Of a stretch of DNA of 64,000 nt, positions 48,353 to 59,893 are shown in pieces. The notes under the pieces are model-generated. The model was not told where the DNA came from and made no database searches. It was given only the letters and a program-made list of their open reading frames with translations. Both the position numbers and the translations under genes were made by a program. This DNA is from Nageia nagi. Lineage: Eukaryota > Pinophyta. The stretch lies in assembly GCA_050084985.1 (NCBI GenBank), contig JBITNC010000002.1, positions 33,046,001 through 33,110,000 on the forward strand, written 5' to 3'. The first letter of the stretch is position 1, and each line of letters opens with the position of its first letter.

Positions 48353-48686
48353 CATATTATTTGACTAACAACAGTATTTCTTAATACCACCTCTTCGTAG
48401 ATCTATTAAACCCTTCATTCTACTTCACACATATTTATTTCTATTCATAGATGTACATCTTTCATGTATCTAATTATGTGCTCTTAGGTTGTTGGCAGTG
48501 TTCATTCCTTATGGTATGTTATGGAGATTGATGTATGACCTCTATTATTTCACGTTGATGTGAATCTAACAAAGCTACATTGTTTTTCATATTTGTTTGA
48601 TTCCATATTTCTGATACATGCTTCAATATTACATTGTATATTGATAGTACTTTGTTTTATCACTTGTGAATTATTTTTTATCTAGA
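48353..48686 (+). repeat. Element B 5' LTR, second piece
   Basis: It aligns with about 56028-56352 (shared TTAAACCCTTCAT, CTACTTCACACATATTTAT, GTGTTCATTCCTTATGGT and ATGCTTCAATATTACATTGTA). It ends near TCTAGA. TTTTGGTGAAACC after it is the likely primer-site region. Confidence 0.92.
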
Positions 48687-48789
48687 TTTTGGTGAAACCA
48701 ACTATTTCAATTACTCTTGCCCTACTGACAATATCTCACAAAACTTTTGTAAGGGATATATATTGTTAGTAGTGTTCATAGACTATTTT

Positions 48790-50150
48790 AACATTGCCAA
48801 CAACATGCAAATGTTATAAGTTCTAGCACAAATAGCACACTTGAATAAAGAATTGGAAGCTCTACATAGGAAAATAGCTTCAATTCAAATCTTTGGAAGT
48901 AATTCTTCATTAGTTTCATATCTCAATGTGATGGCAAGGTTAACCAATCTTGAGAATAGCAATAGATTCTAACAAAAAGAAGAGTATGATGGTGTTTTCA
49001 TATCACCCTTGTTAAAGGATATCTGTAATTTTTTCCTACCACCAGATCACAAGGCCCTTAAGTTTTAGATTTTTAGGGGTGAGAAAGATCAAAAATAAAC
49101 TCTTATAGGAGGAGAAGTTAATGGTCAAATTTTTTCCAAGGAGTTTAAAAGGTGATGTTAGTCAATGATTCTACAATTTTCCAAGGGGGTCAATAGATTC
49201 ATTCAAGTCATTAGTGAAAGTCTTCATTGGTAAATATAAGCATAATGTTAAATATTGGGGTACTATTATAGAACTATGTGCAATGTGCCAAGGAAGCAAT
49301 GAAATTCTATAGAAAAATATTCCAAGGTTCAAAAAGATTGGCAGTCTATTTGTATCAAATTAGATGAATATGAAATTTATGGTATATTTAGAGATTCTAT
49401 TTTGCCAATCATTAACTTGCATGCTCTAAGTAATAAAAATATTAGATTTGGAGTATTAGTATAAGAATTATTGCAAAAAAAAGAAAGTTTTGTTTGATTT
49501 AGGAGATCTCAAGTATACATATATTCCTTACACTAAGGAGAATCGAAGAACATATACAAAGAAATAAGATAATATAGTGAATATGGATGATACACCTACA
49601 ACTCCTCCTACATTGACAAGATCAGCTACCAAAAAACAAATAAGGTATACATTTCCAATTCATTCAAAGTCTATTTTGAGAGATTTGATGAAAATAGGTT
49701 ATTGTAGACATTAGCGAAAACAACACAAGATGATGATATTCTTATGGGAAAATTCTATGCTTATTATACCTACCATCAAAGAAGAGATCATACTATAATT
49801 TTTTTCAAAGTATTAGAGGCAATGATTTTTGATATTGTTGCCCAAGGGAGATATGAAATTGATCACAAACACTCAAAACTAAAAGTAACAATGAATATAG
49901 TTTCAGTTAATAAGAAGGTTTGTGCTAGTTATGAAAGATGCATCCAAGGCATATTCCAAATTTGGTTACTACTAAATAAGTAAGTGTCCCACCCAATCCT
50001 AAAACTTATAGCATGATTGAGTAATTAAAAACTACTCTTGGTAAGATTAGCTTGTATGATTTCATTTCTACATCTAAAACACATAGGTAGATATTGTATT
50101 CTTTTCTCAAAAAAGAAACAGCCCCTACCAATATGACTATTGACATATTT
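48790..50150 (+). pseudogene. Element B gag
   Basis: The frame starts in a coiled-coil-like run (IAHLNKELEALHRKIAS, about 48835) and passes through a broken capsid region (about 49140-49560). It reaches a worn zinc knuckle at about 49753-49830: FYAYYTYHQRRDHTIIFFKV, where Tat gag has C-x-x-H-x4-G-H-x4-C, so both cysteines and the glycine are gone. An open stretch covers 49744-49983. The transition to protease follows. Confidence 0.72.
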
Positions 50151-50254
50151 TTATAAAAACTTAGATCTATTAAGGAATGTGAGGTGATTTAATTTTATAG
50201 ATTTGAAAAGCTTATTAAATAACTCCTTGTGGAGTGCTTAGCTTTATATATCAC

Positions 50255-50600
50255 CCCTATTATTGATGGATGGGATATAAAAAGAACATTGGTAGATAAT
50301 GGATCAATTGTTAATGTATGTTCTCACAAATTTTGATACAACTTCAAGAAAAAGGTGTAGAGATACTTCCCTTAGAAGAAGCTATGTTTAGAATTAGGAA
50401 ATATGATAGTTCATCTAAAAATTCAATTGGGATAACTACAATTTTGGTCACAACAAGAGTAGGAATAGTTGAAACTTGGCTTTAGGATGTGAATTCAAAA
50501 TTATCATATAATTTATTGTTATAAAGACCTTAGCTTTATGATATGGATGTAGTACCATCTACAATACATGGTAGGCTAAAATATTAATATTAGCATGAAG
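50255..50600 (+). pseudogene. Element B protease
   Basis: DIKRTLVDNGSIVNVCSHKF at about 50274-50333 keeps the D-N-G-S active site of Tat/Athila proteases. After a shift the C-terminal block reads RPWLYDMDVVPSTIHGRLKY (about 50524-50583), the expected L-L-G-R-P-W form. Confidence 0.82.
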
Positions 50601-51590
50601 TGCATATAATAATAAGTGATCCATAACCATATGCCTTATGTAACATAGCTAATATGGAGGAATTCATAATGACTTTTCCTATATATGAAATTATACCTTT
50701 AGAAGTAAATGCATCAATGGTAAAATCAAAAAAAATAGCCTCAAATAGTAGAGACAAGAATGGGAACATACAAAATTGAAAACTTTGATTCGTTACTATC
50801 TGCTAAATACTTGGGATGATTAAAAATTCTAAGTATTAATGGTCATCAATGGTATAATGTACTGCCTATAGTCTACCAATGGCATGAAAATAGTAAAAAT
50901 GATAAAAAATCTTGCTCTACAATAACTATATCACTCAATCTAGAGATGTCAATGAAAGATCATGTGCTTAAAGCAATAGGTAAAACCTTTATATCTTCTT
51001 TTGTTAACAAGTACATGATAGAAAATTGCAAATATAAAGGAGGGGGTTTAGGTAAATCTGAATAGGGTGTATTGTTTTTCTATTGCATTAGGAGCTCATA
51101 AAACTAAGAATAGATTATTTAGTGATTAGAATACAAAACAAAAAATGGTACCTATCAAGTTTATCAAAGAATGTAATTTAATCAAGCTTTCTAATGATAT
51201 TGATGAAGATTTATGGATTGATGATACTATACCACTTGAGTTTGATTACTTCACTAATGATGATATCTTAGAATACTTGGGGGCACATTCAAAATTGCCT
51301 AGATCCAATGAGAAAAGGAACACAAGTTAAATTCTTAATGAGTATGCATTTTTTAGATAAAAAGTAAATTTTAATGAAGTATTTCAAGTTCAAGAAGGAG
51401 ATTATGATACAGGTGACATATAAGGATTAGAAGAGTTACCTTTATTTCCCTAGAAAAATGAGGAATTAATTTTCCTAGCTAAACAAGTATCAAAATTTAA
51501 TATTGGAACAAGTGATGAAGAAAGATTGATTAACATTGGAGCATCCCTTCCAACTCTTCAAAAAGAAAGGTACAAATACAAATTTATTGA
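50601..51590 (+). pseudogene. Element B protease-RT linker
   Basis: Broken but protein-like text links protease and RT, including an open stretch at 51145-51330 (SNDIDEDLWIDDTIPLEFDY). Such acidic linkers are normal in Tat-type polyproteins. Confidence 0.6.
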
Positions 51591-52840
51591 GCATTATAAA
51601 AAATTTCCATGGTATTATATTGATATGCTTGGTTTAAATCCATAATTTATTATGCATAATTTTCCACTTAAATATGGAGCTAAGCCAATTAAAGAAAAAC
51701 CAAGAAAGATGCATCCTTATAAGGCATTATTATTTAAAAAATAAATTGAAAAATATTTGAATGTTGGGCTTATTAAACCAATTGATTATTCAAAATGAAT
51801 GGCCAATATTATTCCTATCACTAAACCTACTAGAGAAATTAGAGTTTGCACTAGTTTTTATGATATCAATAATGCTTGCCCAAAAGATTACTTTCCATTT
51901 CCAAACATTGATATGATTGTGGATAGTATTGTTGGTTATGATAATTTATCTTTCATGGATGGATTTTTTGAATATAATCAAATATTAATCAATCCAACTA
52001 ATTAACACAAGACTACTTTTACTAGATAATCAGAACATTTTTATTGGAAGGTTATAACCTTTGGATTGAAAAATACAAGTGCCACTTGCCAAAGAGCTAT
52101 GTTGTCCATGTTCCATGATCATATTCACAAAATTATGGAGGTGTATGTTGATGATATCTTGGTTAAATCAAAATAAGGCCAAGATCATTTGGAGCTCCTT
52201 GAAGAGGTATTTTTTATTCTTACAAGGTACAAGCTTAGGTTAAAATCTCAAAAATGTGCTTTTGGTGTTACTTTAAGTAAATTACTTGATTTTATGATTT
52301 CAAAAAGGGGTATTGTAGTAGATCCTAAGAAGGTAACTGATATAGTGAATATGCCTACTCCAAAGAACCTCAAATAGCAAAGGAGCCTCCAAGGAAATAT
52401 AAATTCAATATGACGATTTATTTCTCAACTTGGGGATAAATGTAGGCCATTTACTCATTTGCTAAAAAAGGATGTCCAGTTTGTATGGGATGATAAGTGT
52501 CAAAAGGTGTTTGAAGATATAAAATAGTATTTTCTAAATCCTCCTATCTTAATGCCCATGGATTTTGAAAAACTAGCATATATTTATATAACAACTATGT
52601 TAAATGCCTTGGGGATAATGTTGTGTTAGAAAGATGATGAGAATAAAGAAAGAGCAATATATTATCTTAGCAAAACTCTCATTTATTATGAAACAAGATA
52701 TACACCCTTGAAAAAGCTTTATTTTGGTATTATTTTTGCTATGATAAAACTAAGGCATTATATTTTATATTGCACTATGTATGTTGTCAACCCAGTTAAC
52801 CCATTGAAATATCTTATAGCAAAGTAGCATTTGTTAGAAG
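51591..52840 (+). pseudogene. Element B reverse transcriptase and RNase H
   Basis: This is nearly full-length and mostly in one frame. It opens with PWYYIDMLGLNP (about 51609), then MANIIPITKPTREIRVCTSF, NACPKDYFPFPNIDMIVDSI and FMDGFFEYNQI (catalytic D in FMDG). ITFGLKNTSATCQRAM and EVYVDDILVKSK (52141-52176) carry the other two aspartates, so the RT triad is intact despite six or so stops. RNase H runs from about 52550 (MPMDFEKLAYIYITT) to AIYYLSKTLIYYETRYTPLK and IIFAMIKLRHYIL. This is the best-preserved RT in the window. Confidence 0.9.
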
Positions 52841-52929
52841 ATTAGCTAAGTGGTTGATGTTATTTCAATAATATGATATCAATGTGGTAAACCAAAATCT
52901 ATGAAAGGAAAGGCAATTGTAGATTTGAT

Positions 52930-53602
52930 AGCAAAATTCCCTCAAAAGTATTATTTTAGAGGAGGGAAAAGTATTATTTTAGTGTCAGATACCAATGAGG
53001 TAATTCTTATGGCTTATAAACTTGGATTTTAGTGCACTAATAACATTGTAGAATATGAATCTTTGATTTTGGGTTTTAAAGTAGATATATCTCTAAAAAT
53101 AAAATATTTTGAGATCTATGATGATTCATAGCTTGTTGTAAATCAATTCAATGATATGTATAAGACCAAAGATGAGAATTTGAAGCCATATAAGATAGTA
53201 GTTTCTAGAATACTTGATGAGTTTGATAGGTATAGTATTCAAAACATCCCAAGGACTAATAATAGGTATGTAGATGCAATGGTAAGTGCAGCTTCATTAA
53301 CACTAATTGAGATAGAAGATGAAGAAACTACCCTCAATATTCAAAATCTTGGTACACCTTCTTACCTTGATAGCATAGATGAAGTACATACATGCCATCT
53401 TGACATAGAAAGTTACCCTCAAAAATGGTATGTTGATATTTATATTTATTTGAAAGATAAAATAATTCAATCAAGTTTTGATAGGAATGGAAAAGTTGGA
53501 TTAAAGAGGATAGTTGTTAAGTATGTGATTATTGATGAAGTGTTATATAGAAGGTCATTCAATGGAGCTTTATTGATATGTCTAACAAAACATGAAATAT
53601 AA
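52930..53602 (+). pseudogene. Element B archaeal-type RNase H and start of integrase
   Basis: The frame reads YKLGFQCTNNIVEYESLILG (about 53016), then IYDDS, LVVNQFNDMYKTKDENLKPY and IPRTNNRYVDAMVSAASL (to about 53305). This matches the second, archaeal-type RNase H typical of Tat elements. The open part 53156-53602 then runs into the integrase N-terminal region (SFDRNGKVGLKRIVVKYVII; EVLYRRSFNGALL). Confidence 0.88.
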
Positions 53603-54655
53603 ATAGCATTAAAACAAGTGGATGATGGGTTGTATAGAGAAAACTTATATGCAAAATCATTTTATACTAAGCTTTTGTGAATTGGATACTTTGACCTACA
53701 ATGGAGGAGGATTGTAAAAATTATGTTAAGACTTATTTATAGTTTTGAAAGCATTAAAATTTGGAAAAATAGCCAAATCAAGAGTTGAATTCCATGATTT
53801 GATTGGGCTTATCAATCCACACTCAAGACAAGGTCACAAATTCATTATTACAGCTATAGAATTTACTACAAAATGGGTTAATTTTATTCCAATGAATTCA
53901 TTCACATAGAAAAAGATTATTACTATCTTACTTAAAAATATCATGACAAGGTTTGGGATAGCATAAAGATTGATCATAGATAATGGGACAAATTATAAAG
54001 GTAAGAATATGAAAGCCTTTTGCAAAAAGTTCCATATTATGCAAACATTTTCTTTAGTATATTATCTTGAAGGGAATGGTCAAGCAAAGGCATCAAACAA
54101 AATAATCAAAAGCATTTTGGTGAATATATGGATAGATACAAAAGAGATTGGCATGAGCAATTACCTTATGCACTTTGGGTATGCACTTTGGGTATACAGA
54201 ATAAGCATTAGAAGATCCAATTGGACAACACCATTTTTATTAGTCTATGGAGATGAGGTTTTAGTACCATTATATTTTGAGTTACCATCCTTACAAATTT
54301 CATTACAGGAAGACATATCATATGAAGAAGCAAGGAAGACTAGATTGCAAAAGTTAAAATCACTTGATGAGAAGAAAATCAAGGCAATTGAACACTAGAA
54401 AGCATATCATGCAAAATTAAAGAGGAAATTTGGTAATAAGATCAATTCAAAGGAGTTTAAAGTGAGAGACTTAGTACCAAAGGAAAATATTAACAAGACA
54501 ATTACAAATGATGATGTAAAAGAAAAATTCAAACCAAATTGGTTAGGCCCATTTATTGTAATTAAGGAAACAGAATCAAGAGCTTACAAGTTCTCATCTA
54601 TGGATGGCAAATAAGAACAAAAAACCTTCAATGCCATGCACCTCAAATATTTTTT
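53603..54655 (+). pseudogene. Element B integrase
   Basis: The core begins FHDLIGLINPHSRQGHKFII (about 53791), keeping the first aspartate. RLIIDNGTNYKG (about 53970) keeps the second. At the third site the text is EGNGQAKASNKII: a lysine codon (54087-54089) stands where the catalytic glutamate belongs. The frame is open over 53970-54398. The C-terminal fold reads KFKPNWLGPFIVIKETESRA and ends with MHLKYFFT near 54660. The zinc-binding N-terminus is largely lost. Confidence 0.88.
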
Positions 54656-55718
54656 TACTTAATATAGTGGCTTCATACCTTGCAAAGTAATTACTACTTC
54701 ATGCAAGGTATATGTGTTTTACTTTTCCATTTCATTATTGTAGTTTCTTTTATGATTGAAATGTAGTTAAAGGCATGTGTTACTTTTTGCATGCCACCAT
54801 TAGCATAAAAAAAATAATATAGTATAATTTTTGTGGACAAGGGACATAAAAATTCTAGTTCATTGATAGCCATCGATACTATTAGGAGAGTTCACTCACT
54901 TAAAAGATAAACCAATGATGCAACTATAAGGTGTTGACATTGACTCATCCTCAATGGATGATGCAAATCATTATGTATCCATAAGGTTTGGCTTTGAACC
55001 ATAAAAAGAATAATGTTTCAAGGCCATATACATAAAACATATGACCATCGATATCCATCAATATGGCTAGTGAGAGTTCACTCACTTAAAAGATAAACCA
55101 AAGATACAACCATAAGTAAGATTACTAACATTGACTCATCATAAATATATGATGTAACTCATTATGTATCCAAAATATTTTCATGCAAGGTATATATAAC
55201 ACTTTTTGCATTTATCTACATAAAAATAAGGAAATAAAATGATGCATAATCCATACTATAAATGGTGTAAAAATATTATTTTCATGCAACCAATGGTGTG
55301 AACTTCAATGAACCAAAAGCTAAAATAAAATTAACCTTTTCTGTATCAAAGCATGGATGTAAGAGTATCATATTCCTTAGTATTAAATATGAATGAACAG
55401 CCAAATTCATGGTTGAATAATGTAAATGGGGAAAATACTCTCTTCTATTTCAAAGATTCGATGTGGGACCATAAGACTACTTTGTAGTAGAGTTCCTTCT
55501 ATGGTAGAAATATCATAGGGAAAAAAAGATACAATTCTTCAATTTTTGTCTTGGTTGTACCACTCAAAGACCTTTAATAGGGTAACTAATCCAAAAGGGG
55601 AAGTAAAGGACCCTCATCATCATCAAATGATAGTGTTAGATAAAGAGTTCAAAGTTCTCAAACATTCTTCTATACTTATTCTTTGTATATATAATTTCAT
55701 TTCTTCAATCACACCTCC
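54656..55718 (+). other. 3' untranslated region of element B
   Basis: No convincing gene (an open stretch at 55546-55737 runs into the LTR). It contains the direct repeat listed next. Confidence 0.65.
54865..55195. repeat. Direct repeat, about 185-bp period, in the 3' region of B
   Basis: GAGAGTTCACTCACTTAAAA followed by GATAAACCAA occurs at about 54888 and 55071. TTGACTCATC and ATTATGTATCCA recur in the same order. Confidence 0.85.
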
Positions 55719-55732
55719 AAAGAGGGGTAAAA
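55719..55732 (+). other. Polypurine tract of element B
   Basis: AAAGAGGGGTAAAA directly before TGTAGACACC. Confidence 0.88.
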
Positions 55733-56352
55733 TGTAGACACCTAAAAATGAATTTCCTTGTATGAAATAATTCATTTTATAGAATGGATTAATATTTATT
55801 GTAAAAAGGGGTAAAATGTACCCAAGGTAATGTAATCAATATAATGGACTATTATATGATATAAAGAGTCAAATATCAAGAAACACACCACCAATAATAT
55901 ATAATATGCAATGATCCCAAGAATCAAAGAGGATCAAAATGTTTCTATAAAAGAATAACAAAGGGAACAAAATCAATATCGATAGATATCAAGAGAAAAA
56001 GACCAAGACATGTAATATCATTAAACCTAACCAACAATGATATTTTGTAACTCCACCTTTGCATAGATTTGTTAAACCCTTCATCCTACTTCACACATAT
56101 TTATATTGATTTGTATATCTGCATCTTTCATGTAGCTATTGGCATGCTCTTAGGCCATTAATGGTGTTCATTCCTTATGGTGTGTTATGTTAATTAATGT
56201 ATGATCTCTATTATTTTATGTTGATGCAAATTCGATGAAGGTACATTATTTATCATGTTTATTTGATGTTATATTTTTGATATATGCTTCAATATTACAT
56301 TGTAGATGAATAGTGCTTTATTTTATCATTTATGCATTATTTTTGGTCTATA
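55733..56352 (+). repeat. Element B 3' LTR (620 bp)
   Basis: Uninterrupted partner of the split 5' LTR. It starts TGTAGACACCTAAAAATG and ends near GGTCTATA. Confidence 0.93.
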
Positions 56353-56357
56353 GTAAT
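56353..56357. repeat. Right target-site duplication of element B
   Basis: GTAAT against GTAAG at 34833-34837. Confidence 0.8.
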
Positions 56358-56508
56358 CCTTGAGTCCCTTCTCATTTATTGGAGCAACTTGATTTTCATT
56401 TATGATTTGCCACAATTTCTATGCTTGGAGTTCTACTTTCATCCTAGGTTTCCAAATACTATAGTTGGAACCATATAGGATTTCCTTGGGTGAAAAAGAG
56501 TCTTCCAT
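56358..56508 (-). pseudogene. Element E gag, N-terminal piece
   Basis: An ATG at 56508 (minus) starts MEDSFSPKEILYGSNYSIWK and continues PRMKVELQA, then one TAG, then KLWQIINENQVAPI. The G-x-N-Y-x-x-W motif is the start of copia gag. The frame is cut at 56358 by element B. The rest of gag is at 34832 and below. Confidence 0.85.
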
Positions 56509-59308
56509 TTGCTAAAAAATAAGATGAAAGTGTTAACCAATGTAATCATGTTAAATTATAGAACCAAAATCAACCATACATGTTGAGTTTGTTCAATTTA
56601 ATCAATCATACATGTTGAATTAATCAAATATAATCAACAAGATATGCTTAAATTGTTAACCAATTTCACACATGCAAAATGTTTTCATTCTTATCAAATT
56701 ATATACATCTAATATTTTTCATAACTAAGTAATATAGTTATACAAAGGGTAAATTTGAGACTTTTTTATTATTTAAAATTAGACCTTTACTTACATGCTT
56801 GGATATTGGAGCCCAAGTCGTACCAATCCTCAACAAGTTCTCGTTGATCAACAATATACTCTCACAAGGAGAACTATAGTTATTTTTCAAGGTTGTAAAA
56901 TATTTTGGATTGGAAAAATTATTATCTTGATTATATTTTCAAGTTTTCCTCCTAGGTTATTAGGATAATCCTTGAATGGATGTGTGGACATGTGGTATCA
57001 CTACACACATACCTATCCACCTATATGGAGTTATGTCTAGACCAAAAGAGGACTTAGGGTCAATTAAGAAGTACAAAATTTTTACCACCTAAATTGATGG
57101 ACTAAAACACTCTAGTATGCCTTGTCCTCACCTTGTGGATTCCCACATAAGTCATGTTGCAGAACAAAATATATGAATGTGTTTATTTTAGGGAGTGCAC
57201 TTTCAATATTTATCATTTTTCCATAAAGCAAAGGTGCATAAAATAAAGTACTTAAAATAAAACATCATCCAAAATTGAAACCTAAGATTCCAAATGATAC
57301 GACATACAATATGAAATTTAAGAGTGTCCAATGGGTTTTATCACAACCCCAAGAGGTCCACATTATAAAAATTGCATGGGTTCATTATTTTTTAGTAACA
57401 AAATAAGGATTCCTCCTTTTTTTACTTAAAAACTTGAACTTAGCAAAAATATTCCATGCTTTAAAGAATACACTTATCAAGATTCCCTCTTTTTATTTTT
57501 CTTCCCTTAAAAAATTTCTTGCTTAAAAGCATTTAGAATTCTATTTTTCATAAAACTAGTTAAAAAATAACTCAAAAATTAATACGTTGTTTCAAGGTCT
57601 CCCCTTTACTTTTTTGTAAAAAAGTACACTATGCTTAAATTCAAAAAAAAAACATCCCTTTTTAAAAAATTAACTCCCATTAAAAAATTTCACAAGGAAC
57701 ATTCCTATTGAAAAATAAATAAATAACACCCATAATTAATTAAACCCCCCCTTATTTAAAAACAAAATAGAATTCCCCCTTAAAAAATTATTTAAAAATT
57801 TAACCAAATTTAAATATATCCTCCTCAAAAAATATTACTCCCCACTTTTAAAGTAATATCTCCCCTCTTTTTTAAACATATAGCATACAAAATATGTATA
57901 ATTACCCACTCTTCAAAATTCATCCCAATATTTGATATGGATAACTATCTTTCCCACTTTTTTAAAAAAATGATAAGTCACCTTCATAAGTTTTGCAAGT
58001 GGGTGCATTTAATGCATTTTGAAGGAGTAATCAATTGAGAGAGGTGGAGGGGGAACACAATGATAGAGTAAGGAGAGGGGTGGGGTGGTTCACATATTCG
58101 TTCATAGGAAGGATGTGTTCGGTAGGCATGAGGAGTTGTTATGCATTGAAAGGAAAAGGGAGCAATAGTTATCATGTAGGAGACACAAAGAAGAGGGTAG
58201 GGTCTTTTGAGAAGGGGGAAGCAGGTGCACCCAATTATAGGCTAGGGGGAGGGGTCATTAGGCCCACAAGTGGGGATATGGGTGTAGATATGGGGTAGGG
58301 AAGAGGTGTAGATAAAGGGTGGGTATGAGGGGCACTAGGGTAGAATAGTAAGGAGCACATAGTAGGTAGCAAAGCTCATAAGTGGGGTGATGTGAGGCAA
58401 AGGAGATGCCTAAGTATGGGACATGTAGCAACAAATTGACATGAGTCATCAAAAAGTGGGCTACAGCCTAGCTGCTAAGAATAAAGAGAGTGGGGTCTGT
58501 TCACTAGGGTTGTGATCATTTTTTCTTCTTTTTTATTAGATTTAAAAAAAAAACTTCTTTTATAAAAAAATGGTGATTACATTTGAACACATTTGCAATT
58601 TTGCTTTGACTTTTATATTTAAAAAAAAAAAAAAAAAAAACTTCTTATTAAAATATTTTCAACTATTCTTTTATGGATGCTCAAAGAAAATGCATCATCA
58701 TATTATTACATGTTGAATAATGTACTATATTAATTTGTAAAGATGCATCTATTCATTATTATTATTATTATTATTATATTGTAAAAATTATTCCTTTTAT
58801 TATATATTTTTTTGCATAAACATAATATTTTTTTGGAAAAAATATATATATGTATATTGCAATAAAATACAATATTTTTTGTAAACTTTTATTACAAAAA
58901 CAAAATCATAAAGTGGTGAAACTAAAAAAAATTGCAAGTCATTTAACATTTCTACAAAAAATATTAGTGTGTAAAAAAAACACAAATTTTTAATATTTCA
59001 AAAAAAATTACAAATTTAAAACTATTACAAGCTTAATGAAAAATATTACAACACTTTATTGCTATACTTTAAGAAAATTTACTCAAAAAATTTGCAACTA
59101 ACAAAATATTGTTAGTAAAAAAAATTCCATAGCAATAACATGTAAGCAAAATTTTCAAAAAGTTGAACTAACACATAGTAAAAATATATTTTAGTATCAT
59201 TGAAAATAATCCAATAAATGAAGTAGAGAAAGGGGTTATACCTTAATCTTGATTTTACCTCACCAATGAAGTAGAAATGACCTCCAAAATGGTGAAGATG
59301 AGCCTTCA
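56509..59308 (-). other. Unusually long leader of element E, content unexplained
   Basis: There are 2.8 kb between the copia gag start and the primer site with no recognisable gene on either strand. It includes A/T runs (57400-57880), a G-rich island (listed separately), an A-run at 58621-58640 and an (ATT)n run at about 58755-58780. Short open stretches in the G-rich part lack protein-like composition. An unrecognised insertion is possible. Confidence 0.5.
58026..58500. other. G-rich, purine-rich island (plus strand)
   Basis: It is a striking composition break: runs such as GAGAGAGGTGGAGGGGGAA and GGCTAGGGGGAGGGGTCA within DNA that is otherwise A/T-rich. On the transcript strand of element E it would be a long pyrimidine-rich stretch. 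No family recognised. Confidence 0.7.
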
Positions 59309-59310
59309 AG

Positions 59311-59328
59311 GATGGCTCTAGATACCAA
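59311..59328 (-). other. Primer-binding site of element E
   Basis: The minus strand reads TTGGTATCTAGAGCCATC next to the LTR. This is the Met-type site (normally TGGTATCAGAGC) with a small change. Confidence 0.85.
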
Positions 59329-59329
59329 T

Positions 59330-59888
59330 TAAGAGAACTAAGCTTAAATGAATAAATTCCTCTACTATGAAGATCTCATCAAAGCTCTCTAAAACATCAT
59401 CATAATAGCATAAATAAGATATTCAATCTCACAAAGTTGACAGTAATATAAAGTGGTTCCTCCAACCAAGGAACTACATCCATTAATCTGAGACCTAAAA
59501 TTCTCAAAGAGCACTCTCTTACAATAACTCTTTCTTACTTCTCTTAGCCATATTAGAGCATAAGGTTTCTACAAATTTAAGTGAGTAATCACAAGGAGAG
59601 GTTCCTCTATTTATAGGCCAAAATCCTCCCTTTGATCACCCTTTTAACCATTGTACAATTTCATGATATCTATCATCTTTTTACCTAAGGGGCATGCTTA
59701 TGAAATGGAGTGTAGGACAAGTTACATTATTTTATTCACAAATAATTAAAATGTATCTAAGGAAAATTTTAAGTATTAGTGAATTTACATTATCATATTT
59801 ACTAAATACTTAAGGTATCTAGGATACCTTTAAGTATTAAGTGAAATACATAAAGAGACATTACAATATTGCATTATACATTCCAACA
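59330..59888 (-). repeat. Element E 5' LTR (right copy)
   Basis: It starts TAAGAGAACTAAG and ends TTCCAACA on the plus strand. Partner of 23930-24475. Confidence 0.92.
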
Positions 59889-59893
59889 CATCA
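59889..59893. repeat. Right target-site duplication of element E
   Basis: CATCA, identical to 23925-23929. Confidence 0.93.

Larger units (their letters stand above)
34838..56352 (+). mobile_element. Element B: Tat-like Ty3 retrotransposon interrupted by element A
   Basis: The 5' LTR lies in two pieces (34838-35128 and 48353-48686) around element A. The 3' LTR is 55733-56352. Internal gag, protease, RT, RNase H, archaeal-type RNase H and integrase lie on the plus strand at 48790-54660. Without A the element is about 8.3 kb. It sits in the gag of copia element E. The LTR starts with the same TGTAGACACCTAAAAATG as element C. Confidence 0.93.
23930..59888 (-). mobile_element. Element E: Ty1-copia retrotransposon carrying nested elements D, B and A
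   Basis: Two LTRs (546 and 559 bp) in minus orientation, a perfect CATCA target duplication, a Met-type primer site and copia-ordered domains (gag, protease, integrase, RT, RNase H) identify it. Its own sequence totals about 8.4 kb once D (27750-33728) and B (34838-56352) are removed. It sits inside the PMD pseudogene. The 5' leader of about 2.8 kb (56509-59310) is longer than usual for copia elements and is not explained. Confidence 0.92.

Noticed and set aside
58035-58298. 87-codon open frame in the G-rich island
   Set aside because: Openness follows from the lack of stops in purine-rich DNA; no motif, no start context and no support on either side.
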